Positions 1 through 7,724 of a DNA stretch of 11,287 bases are shown here, in pieces. The stretch is from positions 311,097 through 322,383 of the forward strand of contig NVXO02000002.1 in NCBI GenBank assembly GCA_002733945.2, read 5' to 3'. The translations under genes were made by a program, and so were the position numbers. The DNA comes from Sulfurimonas sp. GTDB lineage: Bacteria; Campylobacterota; Campylobacteria; Campylobacterales; Sulfurimonadaceae. Position 1 is the first letter of the stretch, and every line of letters starts with the position of its first letter. The notes beneath the pieces are model-generated. The model saw nothing but the letters and a program-made list of their open reading frames with translations, did not search any database and had not been told where the DNA came from.

Positions 1-461
1 TTTATAAGCTGACTGCGTTTACCTGCAACACTCACCTCTTTTAAGAAGCGCTCTAAAAGTTTTTGCTCATGTTGCGAGGCAAACGTAGAAAAGTCTGGCA
101 TAAGTGAAACATATAAAGAAAATTTTCTCAGTATATGCGTAAAAAAACTATCTATAGTCATAATTTTTGTATGAGCATTTAAAAACTCATTTAAGATAGT
201 ATCTCTTTCTTGTAGCAGGTACGCAGGAGAGAGTTCTGTCACTTTTGCTATCTCTAAAAGCTCATCTCTAAACTCTAACTCTTCTAAGGTCTCAACCACT
301 CTCTCTTGCATCTCATGTGCAGCTTTATTTGTAAAAGTAAGTGCTAAAATTTTTGTAGGATCTGAACCACGAAAGAGTAATGAGAGATAACGCACAACAA
401 GCATAAAAGTTTTTCCGCTTCCTGCACTTGCTTCATAAGCCAAATTTTCTTTAAACGCCAT
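1..461 (-). CDS. addA: AddA/UvrD-type helicase-nuclease subunit, N-terminal part (cut by the window edge)
   Basis: The frame is open from an ATG at 461 to the left edge and gives 153 residues of the N-terminus. Superfamily 1 helicase motifs are visible in order: a Walker A loop (ASAGSGKT, residues 11-18), motif Ia (LTFTNKAAHEM, about 41-51) and motif Ib (TIDSF, about 102-106). In the RecB/AddA family this ATPase drives unwinding of double-strand ends for recombinational repair. The start is fixed by a TAATG junction in which the stop of the upstream addB-like gene shares one base with this ATG, so the two are translationally coupled, as expected for subunits of one enzyme. The C-terminal nuclease domain cannot be seen, so a plain UvrD-like helicase is not strictly excluded, but the AddB partner makes AddA by far the likeliest. 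Confidence 0.88.
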   Translation of the reverse strand, partial: MAFKENLAYEASAGSGKTFMLVVRYLSLLFRGSDPTKILALTFTNKAAHEMQERVVETLEELEFRDELLEIAKVTELSPAYLLQERDTILNEFLNAHTKIMTIDSFFTHILRKFSLYVSLMPDFSTFASQHEQKLLERFLKEVSVAGKRSQLI

Positions 462-2806
462 TAGTCTCTCCCACACATTACAGCATATTCACAGTATCTA
501 CACTGCGACTCATCTTCGCAGAGGATAAAGTCTATATAGTCGACTTGCAGCAGGTCTTTTATATGAGACTGTAGTATCTCTATTTTTTCATTTAAAAAGG
601 CTTCAGGTACTATCTCTACCTCTTTTAAGTCATAAAATGCACAGTTTGTCACATCTCCTAAACTCTGTGTTAAAAGATAGTAGAACTCTAACTGAAAGTC
701 TGTGGCTTCTGTAAAATTATTTTTATTGTAGAGTTTGTATGCACCTGTTTTATAGTCGAGAACTTCTATCTCGTTGTCTCGTTTGTCAACTCTGTCAATC
801 TGGCCAACAAGAGTCATTCCAGCATACTCTATACTAAAGCTCTCTTCACAAGAGTAAACCTCAAAACCATCTGTAAATCTTTGTATCTCAAGAGCATAAA
901 ATTTTTGCATTCGTTTTTTTTGTAAACTTACCAGATACTTATCAAGCTCACTTTTTCCACACTGTTTGTCTAACTCTTTTTCTAAGTCTTTTTGGAGTTC
1001 TCTGACATCTGTATAAGAACTCTTTTTGGAGTACAGCTCTTTAAGTGCTAAATGCACTACATTTCCTATCTCATACTCTTGTGGAACATCTTTCGGTATA
1101 TCATGCCCATAGAGTTTTTGAATATATTTATAATAGTACTTGCGTTTACAGCTTAGATATGTTTTGAGTCTAGTTGCTGATAGTTTTACATCTTTAAAAC
1201 TATAATCAAGTGCTATTGCTAAAGGTTCTAGGCTTATCTTTTTTTCTCTTTTAAAGAGAATGTTTGCATAATCTAACTCTTCATGTACATCTTCATCTTT
1301 AATACTTAGCTGTTTTAAAAAACGCGAAGCACTACTCTCACTAGAGTTCACAAAAGAGAGTGCTACCTCTTTACTTGAGTTAATCAGCATCTCATAATAG
1401 TGCTTTTGAAGATTTTCTCTATCGCTCATGGTTGGTAGGTTTGCATTTTCTCTTATAGCAGTGTTTAAAAACATATCTTTGTCACTGCGTTTAGGGACAT
1501 TTTTATCATCAAAGTCCATAATCACAACTGCATCAAAATCAACACTTCTTGTCTCAAGCACACCCATCACAGTCACTTTTCCACCGCGAACGTCATCTAA
1601 AGTTCTGCCTGCTAGTCTTTGCATAAAAAGACTCAGCAGGGACTTTATATTCATATCTTTCATAAAAGATATTATTTTCTCAAAACTATACAACTCTTCA
1701 TTATAAATTTTTAACTCTTTCTTATCACTAATAAATTCACCCAGCTCAGATAAAAAAGCTATAAAATCCACCTCTGATAAACTCTTATAGTAAATAGATG
1801 AAAGTTTTGTATAAAGCTCATTACCAACTCTATCAAGTCTAGCAGAATTTTCTTGGGAGTCTAGGTCTAGTCTTTTTATACTTGCATTGAGTCTAATATA
1901 AATACTACTAGAGATGAAAGCCTCACCCATAGCGAAGTTAAAGTTACACTTCTCATCGAATATTTTAAGCATAGGAGCTCTACTCTCATCGGGCAAGATT
2001 ACTACTATATTCTCAGGTTTATAACCTTTTTGTACAAACTCGTATATCTTCTTTTTTACAAATGCTATCTGAAGTAGTGCTTCAGTAAAACTCTCACAAG
2101 ATACATTTTCATTTTTTTTAACTTTTGTTTGTGAGAGAATTGTCTTTTCATTTAGGGATAAAAGGTATTCATATCCAGCTTCTAAGTCAAATCCTAATTC
2201 TAAAAACCTTGATTGCATTTTATGATTAAAAGCACTCGTTGTGAAGTCTATTTGAACATTAGCATAGTCTGTATATTTTTGTAATAACTCCAACTCAAAG
2301 TTTGTAAGGTGTCCAGCAAGTTTAAGAGTCACATCTTCGTTCTTTTTTGCATACTCCACATTAAATTCATATAGTTTTGGTAAGAAAATTCTATCTAAAT
2401 ATTTTCGCTCATTACAGAGTAATTCATAGCGTTTATAAAGTTCAATGAGTATAGTGATATGCTCTTCATACTCAGCATACAAATCAGCAGATGCAAGTTC
2501 ATTTATATCATATAACTCAGCACTAATCTCTTCAAAAAATTTAAATATATATGAGCTGTTTTTAGTAAAAGTAAAGAAGTTTCTCTCAATCTGTAAAGAT
2601 GAGAATTCAGAAAAGTCTGAAGCTTCTAAGAGAAGTAAAACACGGCTATCTTCATCTATAAACTGATACCCATTAACTATACATAACTTAGCGATAAAAT
2701 CGCTCATAGTTATATAATTAGGTAAAAAAAGGGATTCTTCTGAGAGTTTTTGTTGTTGGTCCCGTATAGCACGAGCAGATGGCAGTACTAAAGTTCGCTC
2801 ATCCAC
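461..2806 (-). CDS. addB: AddB-like PD-(D/E)XK nuclease / inactivated helicase subunit
   Basis: A 781-residue protein that should pair with AddA to resect double-strand DNA ends in the cytoplasm. The C-terminal third carries a RecB-family nuclease: H585 (GNVVHLALKEL), D671 in GQIDRVD, and D684 and K686 in LDYKTG. Cysteines C553 and C769, C772, C778 (C-x2-C-x5-C) match the four-cysteine iron-sulfur pattern of AddB nucleases. A degenerate helicase signature lies at about 413-438 (VMGVLETRSVDFDAVVIM). No Walker A loop is visible near the N-terminus, which starts with TLVLPSARAI, so ATPase activity probably resides only in AddA. The start is GTG at 2806: the stop of the fixH-like gene lies four codons upstream in the same frame, and AAGGTGAG sits just before it. 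The gene is the second-last visible member of the cco transcript. Confidence 0.88.
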   Translation of the reverse strand: MDERTLVLPSARAIRDQQQKLSEESLFLPNYITMSDFIAKLCIVNGYQFIDEDSRVLLLLEASDFSEFSSLQIERNFFTFTKNSSYIFKFFEEISAELYDINELASADLYAEYEEHITILIELYKRYELLCNERKYLDRIFLPKLYEFNVEYAKKNEDVTLKLAGHLTNFELELLQKYTDYANVQIDFTTSAFNHKMQSRFLELGFDLEAGYEYLLSLNEKTILSQTKVKKNENVSCESFTEALLQIAFVKKKIYEFVQKGYKPENIVVILPDESRAPMLKIFDEKCNFNFAMGEAFISSSIYIRLNASIKRLDLDSQENSARLDRVGNELYTKLSSIYYKSLSEVDFIAFLSELGEFISDKKELKIYNEELYSFEKIISFMKDMNIKSLLSLFMQRLAGRTLDDVRGGKVTVMGVLETRSVDFDAVVIMDFDDKNVPKRSDKDMFLNTAIRENANLPTMSDRENLQKHYYEMLINSSKEVALSFVNSSESSASRFLKQLSIKDEDVHEELDYANILFKREKKISLEPLAIALDYSFKDVKLSATRLKTYLSCKRKYYYKYIQKLYGHDIPKDVPQEYEIGNVVHLALKELYSKKSSYTDVRELQKDLEKELDKQCGKSELDKYLVSLQKKRMQKFYALEIQRFTDGFEVYSCEESFSIEYAGMTLVGQIDRVDKRDNEIEVLDYKTGAYKLYNKNNFTEATDFQLEFYYLLTQSLGDVTNCAFYDLKEVEIVPEAFLNEKIEILQSHIKDLLQVDYIDFILCEDESQCRYCEYAVMCGRD

Positions 2807-2809
2807 ATT

Positions 2810-2817
2810 CTCACCTT
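2810..2817 (-). promoter_or_regulatory. Shine-Dalgarno site deciding the GTG start of addB
   Basis: The minus strand reads AAGGTGAG here, with its AAGGTG core five bases before the GTG at 2806-2804. The site overlaps the stop codon of the fixH-like gene (2818-2816). An ATG at 2808-2806 is in another frame, so GTG is the supported start. Confidence 0.65.
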
Positions 2818-3319
2818 AAAACTCATACGATCTTGGATTTCTAGTGTCTGTTTTTATATTTAAAAATCGCTCTTTATCATCTACACTTACTTTTGCAATA
2901 ATATTCCAAACACCTTTTTTTGGAAACTCCTCTAAAGTAAAACTATATATACCATTGTCCACACTAGGGTTCTCTAATATTTTATCAAACTCATCAGTCT
3001 CGGGTCTACTAATAGCAATTTTAATTTTTGCATCATTAAGAGCTAAACCATCTTTAGTACTTACTTTATAAGAAATAACCGGTGACTCACCAGATATTTT
3101 TTTTGTTACATACTCAATAGTATAAAGTTTATCAAACGCCATTCTTTTTTTGATAAAATCATTAGCATTTAAATCAGCTTCTTGATACTTAATCATATAA
3201 GCATCACTCTCTTGAATAGCGGAACTCTCAGTAATAAAAATTGTGGCTATACAAAAACTAAAGACTAAAGTAATTGCTATCCCAATGGCATAAGGCCAAA
3301 CTCTTCCATTACTCATCAT
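2816..3319 (-). CDS. fixH: FixH-like (CcoH-type) cbb3 oxidase accessory protein
   Basis: A 167-residue protein with one N-terminal membrane helix (about 8-30, beginning with the WPY seen in FixH proteins) and a soluble, beta-rich C-terminal domain on the outside. The pattern YSFTLEEFPKKGVWNI at about 125-140 is like the Ig-like fold of the FixH family. FixH/CcoH proteins help assemble or stabilise the cbb3 oxidase, and the gene lies in the ccoNOQP transcript. AAGGAG precedes two consecutive ATGs (3319 and 3316); the first gives an 11-base overlap with the upstream TPM-like gene, indicating coupled translation. The overall sequence is divergent from the proteobacterial family, so the name rests on architecture, a few motifs and context. 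Confidence 0.7.
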   Translation of the reverse strand: MMSNGRVWPYAIGIAITLVFSFCIATIFITESSAIQESDAYMIKYQEADLNANDFIKKRMAFDKLYTIEYVTKKISGESPVISYKVSTKDGLALNDAKIKIAISRPETDEFDKILENPSVDNGIYSFTLEEFPKKGVWNIIAKVSVDDKERFLNIKTDTRNPRSYEF

Positions 3320-4007
3320 CCGCTCCTTTTTTCTTGAACTTATTTCTTAAGTATAAAAAGAGTGCGTAAAGTAAAAATCCATAAAAAAGTGTCTTTATAA
3401 TCGTTAAAGGATACTGTGAAGACTTGCTTACTCCATTCTCAAGAGTTATGTTATGTGAAGAGGCAACTTGCATAGCTATATCTAAATAACCATTGTACAT
3501 AGCAGCTGAATACTTACCTGTCTGATTTCCTTTAACCTTATTTCCAAGTAGAGGTAGTATTGCTCCACCTGAGCTACTCATAAGCTCTTTTATATCATCC
3601 AAACTTCTTGCAAAAATTATAGAGATAAAAAAAGCTTGTACAGGTGAAGCCACAGGACTTAGTACTTGTTTTTTGTTAAAATATTTATATAAAGAGACAT
3701 CATTCGTCCAGATATTTACATTTTTATCAAATTCTGAGAACATTAATACTATTGTTGGTTTTGAAAACTCTTTAAGTATAGCTTTTCGGTAGACTTCTAT
3801 ACTTTCATCTACGGGTATTTCTTTAAGCATTATTAGCTTTAAAGACACACCAGTTTTATCAAAAAGTTCCGAACCAAGTATTTCAATATTTTTTGTAAAT
3901 TTTGGATTATGAATAATCTCATCTTTATATAAATACTCAGCAAATACTTCAACTTGAAAAAAAATAGCTATGATAAGGGCTAAAAGCCCTTTAGGAAAAT
4001 TATTCAA
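3309..4007 (-). CDS. TPM-like secreted protein with C-terminal membrane anchor, cbb3-operon associated
   Basis: A 232-residue protein with an N-terminal signal peptide or helix (about 5-23, FPKGLLALIIAIFF followed by VFA as a likely cleavage region), a domain at about 35-110 that resembles TPM domains (an early helix, then KTGVSLKLIML, then TIVLMFSEFDKNVNIW), and a C-terminal membrane helix at about 203-220 followed by a lysine-rich tail. That gives a periplasmic domain anchored by its C-terminus. TPM-domain proteins have been linked to photosystem II repair and to other membrane-complex maintenance, so a role in oxidase assembly is an inference from location. The start is TTG at 4007: no in-frame ATG exists before residue 60, the signal peptide depends on it, and a weak TAGG sits seven bases upstream inside a hairpin. 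The stop overlaps the fixH-like start by 11 bases. Confidence 0.72.
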   Translation of the reverse strand: MNNFPKGLLALIIAIFFQVEVFAEYLYKDEIIHNPKFTKNIEILGSELFDKTGVSLKLIMLKEIPVDESIEVYRKAILKEFSKPTIVLMFSEFDKNVNIWTNDVSLYKYFNKKQVLSPVASPVQAFFISIIFARSLDDIKELMSSSGGAILPLLGNKVKGNQTGKYSAAMYNGYLDIAMQVASSHNITLENGVSKSSQYPLTIIKTLFYGFLLYALFLYLRNKFKKKGADDE

Positions 4008-4014
4008 ATTAATG

Positions 4015-4039
4015 CCTAACCAACAAAAAGATGGTTAGG
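4015..4039 (-). promoter_or_regulatory. Hairpin masking the Shine-Dalgarno of the TPM-like gene
   Basis: On the minus strand CCTAACCA (4039-4032) pairs perfectly with TGGTTAGG (4022-4015) around a nine-base loop. The 3' arm contains both the TAG stop of the 29-residue microprotein and the only Shine-Dalgarno-like bases before the TTG start at 4007. Ribosomes reaching the stop would open the stem. There is no U-run after it, so it is not a normal intrinsic terminator. The regulatory role is inferred. Confidence 0.5.
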
Positions 4040-4105
4040 AGTTAGTACTGCGTAAAGAGTAAAGGCTGCCATAAGCACTAATCCAAGTGTAATTATTTTT
4101 TCCAT
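4016..4105 (-). CDS. 29-residue single-helix membrane microprotein in the cbb3 operon
   Basis: A short frame from ATG at 4105 to TAG at 4018-4016 encodes 29 residues: MEKI, then a hydrophobic stretch (ITLGLVLMAAFTLYAVL), then TPNHLFVG. The whole peptide is essentially one membrane helix with a short charged N-terminus. AAAAGGAG lies six bases before the ATG, one of the best ribosome sites in the window. The ATG comes one base after the stop of the DUF4006-like gene and the stop lies eight bases before the TTG of the TPM-like gene, so it exactly fills an otherwise empty gap. By analogy with other oxidase microproteins (CydX of cytochrome bd, CcoM of Pseudomonas cbb3) it may be a small oxidase subunit or assembly factor. 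No homology to those is claimed. It could instead act only as a coupling leader for the next gene. Confidence 0.72.
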   Translation of the reverse strand: MEKIITLGLVLMAAFTLYAVLTPNHLFVG

Positions 4106-4106
4106 T

Positions 4107-4322
4107 TTAAACTCCTTTTACATCTATAATATGTTTAGCATTATCTTTATCAAACATTTTAATAGATTTTTCATTTTTAATATCATAATAATTTGTAGCA
4201 TTATTATTTTGTGAGCCTATGGCAAAGTACATAAGAAAAACAAGTGCTATTAAAAGTATAGATACTGCTATAGCAAACCCTAAAAGTCCATCAAATGAAA
4301 AAACATTTCTTGAATTCTCCAT
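4107..4322 (-). CDS. DUF4006-like small membrane protein following ccoP
   Basis: A 71-residue protein with one membrane helix (about 12-33, LLGFAIAVSILLIALVFLMYFAIG) preceded by a short N-terminus and followed by a roughly 38-residue polar tail ending KHIIDVKGV. Length, position straight after ccoP and overall pattern fit the DUF4006 family, which I recall as restricted to Campylobacterota and of unknown function. The ATG is preceded by AAGGAG, and the gene starts one base after the ccoP stop, so it is co-translated with the oxidase. A structural or assembly role for cbb3 oxidase is an inference from this fixed position. The family name is from memory, not from a search. Confidence 0.72.
   Translation of the reverse strand: MENSRNVFSFDGLLGFAIAVSILLIALVFLMYFAIGSQNNNATNYYDIKNEKSIKMFDKDNAKHIIDVKGV
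4112..4119 (-). promoter_or_regulatory. Strong Shine-Dalgarno of the microprotein gene
   Basis: The minus strand reads AAAAGGAG, followed by a six-base spacer TTTAAA and ATG. The site lies in the last codons of the DUF4006-like gene. It is the main evidence that the 29-codon frame is translated. Confidence 0.7.
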
Positions 4323-4323
4323 C

Positions 4324-5277
4324 TTACTCTCCTTTACTTAAACTAATTATATAAGCACTTACTGCTTCTTTTTGTTTAGTGTTTAATCTATCAAATGCTG
4401 GCATAGTACCAATTGATCCTTTTTTACCATGGTTTAATACATTAACAATAAGAGTCTGATCATATGTAGCTATGTTTGGTGCAACATACTCCATACCTTT
4501 TCCATCCTCACCATGACAAACAGCACATGCTCCAGCGAAAACATCTGCTCCTTCACCACTCATACCATTTGCCACATAAGCTGAAACAGTATCGATCTCT
4601 GCATCTGTAATAGGAGCATAATCTTTATTTGCATTCATTATTCCATCGCGATTGGGCATTGGGTTTTCACTGCCTAAAAGAGAGTTGTTTGAACCATTCA
4701 TAATAACATCTTTTACAGTAGTAACTGCTAGTCTAACATTTAAGTCAGCCGCTTTACCATCAACACCATCAGCAGCAAGACCATGGCATACTTTACATTC
4801 AGTAAGAAATACTGACTCGCCCATCTCAACTAATCTATCACCTGTAATAGATGCATATTTTTTCTCAAATTTAGCATTATGAACAGCAACATCTTCATTA
4901 TACTCACCAATTTGTGAATAGGAGTTTACTGGATAACCAACTACAAAGTACCACATACCCCATACCATAGTTACTAGGTACATAATTGCCCAACCTGTTG
5001 GAATTGGATTATAGTACTCGCCTATATCATCCCAACTCTCCTCAGCTAACTCTCCATCTGCACTATCAACTTGCATCTGACGAACATACTTAAGTACAAC
5101 AAAAACTGTAATTATTACGAGTGCAACGGCACCAGCAACTGCTAGTGTATTAACAATATCTCCACTCAGCACTTCTGATAAGTCTTTCTTACCTCCTGCT
5201 GTTTCGATAAGTGTATAGCCGGTAGCTGCAAGCATAATTGCAGTAACAATAACACCCCAAAGATAAATCTTATTCAT
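4324..5277 (-). CDS. ccoP: cbb3 cytochrome c oxidase diheme subunit III (CcoP)
   Basis: A 317-residue membrane-anchored diheme cytochrome c that passes electrons from periplasmic cytochrome c to CcoO and CcoN. Two heme c motifs are present, CKVCH at 161-165 and CAVCH at 251-255, with probable axial methionines in NPMP (M207) and TMPAF (M292). Three hydrophobic segments precede them: about 5-24, 42-63 and 95-115. The last two, with the linking ELAEESWDDIGEYYNPIPTGW region, are the usual CcoP anchor; the first is an extra N-terminal segment. AGGAGAG lies just before the ATG. It follows ccoQ by nine bases. Confidence 0.96.
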   Translation of the reverse strand: MNKIYLWGVIVTAIMLAATGYTLIETAGGKKDLSEVLSGDIVNTLAVAGAVALVIITVFVVLKYVRQMQVDSADGELAEESWDDIGEYYNPIPTGWAIMYLVTMVWGMWYFVVGYPVNSYSQIGEYNEDVAVHNAKFEKKYASITGDRLVEMGESVFLTECKVCHGLAADGVDGKAADLNVRLAVTTVKDVIMNGSNNSLLGSENPMPNRDGIMNANKDYAPITDAEIDTVSAYVANGMSGEGADVFAGACAVCHGEDGKGMEYVAPNIATYDQTLIVNVLNHGKKGSIGTMPAFDRLNTKQKEAVSAYIISLSKGE

Positions 5278-5286
5278 ATATCTCTC

Positions 5287-5508
5287 CTATTTTTTTATGC
5301 CCTTACGGTACTTTTTATCCCTTGATGTAGCATTTACCGGAGCATCTGCTATATCATCCTTTAATGCCATATTACTGTACTTCTCATAATCAACACCATC
5401 GGCATCTTTTCTTTTGCTATATAAATGATATATATATGCATAAAGACCGATGGCCAGACCAGCAGTCATTATAAAATATCCATAAGCTTGTAACAGAGCA
5501 ATATCCAT
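5287..5508 (-). CDS. ccoQ: cbb3 oxidase small subunit CcoQ
   Basis: A 73-residue protein with one membrane helix (about 9-30, GYFIMTAGLAIGLYAYIYHLY) followed immediately by SKRKDADG and a charged cytoplasmic tail. CcoQ/FixQ proteins stabilise the interaction of CcoP with the CcoNO core. The family is poorly conserved, so the call rests on size, topology, the YSKRK-type basic segment after the helix, and its place between ccoO and ccoP with gaps of 11 and 9 bases. AAAGG precedes the ATG. Confidence 0.9.
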   Translation of the reverse strand: MDIALLQAYGYFIMTAGLAIGLYAYIYHLYSKRKDADGVDYEKYSNMALKDDIADAPVNATSRDKKYRKGIKK

Positions 5509-5519
5509 TTCTTTACCTT

Positions 5520-6212
5520 TTATTTCAGACTATTCATATATGCAATAATTGCAACAATCTCTGGAATTTTTCCACTTGCTACTGCATCTTTAATATTTTG
5601 ATCCTTCATATCGGCAACAATTATTCTGGCTTCTTCTAAAGCTAGAGCATTTGATTCTGCAATAGAGTCACCCATTTTAATAACTTTTGTCGTTCCATCT
5701 TTCATAGGAATCTCTTTGTTATAAGGAACCGAGAAAAACTGTGCTACTGTTAACTGTTCTGCATATGCAGTTTCTAAATCAACTTCATTATCATATAACC
5801 AAGGATACTTAGGCATGATAGACCCAGGTACAACTGCAGCAGGGTCTTTCATATGATTTTCATGCCAATCTGTAGTACGGTAGTTACCTACACGCATCAA
5901 GTCTGGACCAGTACGTTTTGAACCCCAAAGAAAAGGTCTATCATAAGCATACTCACCACTCATAGAGTAGTGACCATAACGGTCAGTTTCTGACTTAAAT
6001 GGACGAACAAGTTGTGAATGACAAGCATTACAAGAATTTTTAATATAAACTTGACGACCTGCTAACTCTAAAGTTGAGTAAGGAGTTGTCCCGACTAATG
6101 GTCGTGATGCTTGAGCAAAGCTTGGAACGATTTCTATTAAACCAGCATAAGCAATCACAACAAATACACTCAATGCAAAAAAGAAGGGATGTTTTTCTAA
6201 CCAATGAAACAT
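5520..6212 (-). CDS. ccoO: cbb3 cytochrome c oxidase monoheme subunit II (CcoO)
   Basis: A 230-residue subunit with one N-terminal membrane helix (about 10-30) and a periplasmic domain holding one heme c (CNACH, 61-65) with axial methionine M133 in GSIMPKYPWL. Family hallmarks are all visible: GRQVYIKNSCNACHSQLVRP, the TDRYGHYS and GPDLMRVG segments, and WHENHMKDP. It conducts electrons from CcoP to the CcoN heme b. The length is typical. It begins 15 bases after ccoN with AAAGGA upstream of the ATG. Confidence 0.97.
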   Translation of the reverse strand: MFHWLEKHPFFFALSVFVVIAYAGLIEIVPSFAQASRPLVGTTPYSTLELAGRQVYIKNSCNACHSQLVRPFKSETDRYGHYSMSGEYAYDRPFLWGSKRTGPDLMRVGNYRTTDWHENHMKDPAAVVPGSIMPKYPWLYDNEVDLETAYAEQLTVAQFFSVPYNKEIPMKDGTTKVIKMGDSIAESNALALEEARIIVADMKDQNIKDAVASGKIPEIVAIIAYMNSLK

Positions 6213-6227
6213 AATATAATCCTTTTA

Positions 6228-7724
6228 CTAAGCGCCCATAGGCGATGCATTTTGTAACTCGTGTTCTTCAACTTCGCGAGCAGATGTAGTTTTATATATG
6301 TTATAAACAAACATAAGAAAACCAATAAGGTACAGAGTACCACCAACAGCACGAATTGTATAATAAGGATGTAATACAGACACTGTATCGATAAATGAGT
6401 AAGCTAAGTTACCAAATTCATCGTGTGCTCTCCACATCATACCTTGTGTAATTCCTGCGATCCACATAGATGTAAAGTATAAAACAACACCTAATGTTTG
6501 AATCCAAAACTGCATATTCATTAAAGATTTAGAATAAATTTCACGTCTAAATATACGAGGAGCCATATGATAAATAGCTGCAATAACCATAAATCCAACC
6601 CAACCAAGAGCACCATCATGAACATGTCCGATAACCCAGTCAGTAAAGTGAGCAATTGCATTAACAGATTTTATAGCTTGAATAGGACCTTCTAATGTTG
6701 AAAACATATAAAAAGTAGAACCAAGAACCATAAACTTAATTAATGGAGATGAAGCAACTTGTTGCCACTCACCTTTCATTGTTAGAAGCATGTTAATTGC
6801 AGAACCCCATGAAGGTAGGATTAAAACAACTGAGAATACTGAACTCATAGTCTGCATCCAATCTGGAACTGTCGAGTAAAGCATGTGGTGTCCACCTGCC
6901 CAGATATAAAGAAACATTAATCCCCAAAAAGCAAGTAAAGATAATTTATATGAATAAATAGCTTGACCAGACTCTTTTGGCAAGAAGTAGTAAATCATCG
7001 CAATAATTGGAGTCGTTAATACAAACGCAACTGCATTGTGACCAAACCACCACTGCACGAGTGCATCGTTGGTACCTGCATACATAGAAACAGAATGCCA
7101 CCATGCACCTATCATAGTTTCTCCAGCTGGTGAAGTAGCTAGCATTGTTGGGATTTCCATATTGTTAAATAGGTGAAGCATAGCAACGGCTAAAAATGTT
7201 GCTATATAGTACCAGATGGAAATATAGAGTGATTTTTCACGTCTAAAACCAATTAAACCTGCAATACTTGCACCCCATAGTAACCATATAACTGTAATAG
7301 CTAAATCAATAGGCCACTCAAACTCTGCATACTCTTTTGATGTAGTCGCACCCATTAATAATGATACAACAATCAATGCAGAAGAAAAAAAGTATAACCA
7401 AAAGTGTAATTTACCTATAAACATCAATGTTTTAGACTCAGCCATTGATACTTTTAGTACACGTTGACCAACATAATACCAAGTTGCCCAAACAGCACTC
7501 AGTACAAAACCATAAATCACACTATCTGTATGTAGAGGTCTCAAACGACTGAAATTAGTATATTCAGCTAAACCCTCTCCCAAAAAAGTATTAAACGCTG
7601 GATACGCCATTTGCCATGCTAATATAACCCCTACAAGCATACCAATTGTTCCTACAAATAGTGTATTCATCAAAAACAACTTTGAAACACTATAGTCGTA
7701 TTCTAATGGACCATTCTTATTCAT
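6228..7724 (-). CDS. ccoN: cbb3 cytochrome c oxidase catalytic subunit I (CcoN)
   Basis: A 498-residue, roughly 12-helix subunit that reduces oxygen at a heme b3-CuB centre in the cytoplasmic membrane. Ligands can be assigned by offset from the known Pseudomonas stutzeri structure: H65 (RPLHTD) and H369 for low-spin heme b, H367 (IGHVHDG) for heme b3, and H229 (WWFGHN), H279 and H280 (GGHH) for CuB. The cross-linking tyrosine is Y273, and the conserved glutamate is E345 (STLEGP). All key residues are intact, so a functional C-family oxidase is expected. AGGAG precedes the ATG by six bases. It is the first gene of the cco operon, behind a 119-bp gap with promoter-like sequences. Confidence 0.98.
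   Translation of the reverse strand: MNKNGPLEYDYSVSKLFLMNTLFVGTIGMLVGVILAWQMAYPAFNTFLGEGLAEYTNFSRLRPLHTDSVIYGFVLSAVWATWYYVGQRVLKVSMAESKTLMFIGKLHFWLYFFSSALIVVSLLMGATTSKEYAEFEWPIDLAITVIWLLWGASIAGLIGFRREKSLYISIWYYIATFLAVAMLHLFNNMEIPTMLATSPAGETMIGAWWHSVSMYAGTNDALVQWWFGHNAVAFVLTTPIIAMIYYFLPKESGQAIYSYKLSLLAFWGLMFLYIWAGGHHMLYSTVPDWMQTMSSVFSVVLILPSWGSAINMLLTMKGEWQQVASSPLIKFMVLGSTFYMFSTLEGPIQAIKSVNAIAHFTDWVIGHVHDGALGWVGFMVIAAIYHMAPRIFRREIYSKSLMNMQFWIQTLGVVLYFTSMWIAGITQGMMWRAHDEFGNLAYSFIDTVSVLHPYYTIRAVGGTLYLIGFLMFVYNIYKTTSAREVEEHELQNASPMGA

Noticed and set aside
1428..1706. Plus-strand open frame of 92 codons
   Set aside because: It lies entirely opposite the conserved addB-like gene and its product has no recognisable motif; a shadow frame.
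4015..4039. Intrinsic terminator after the microprotein gene
   Set aside because: The stem is not followed by a U-run and the next gene starts eight bases later; a coupling structure fits better.
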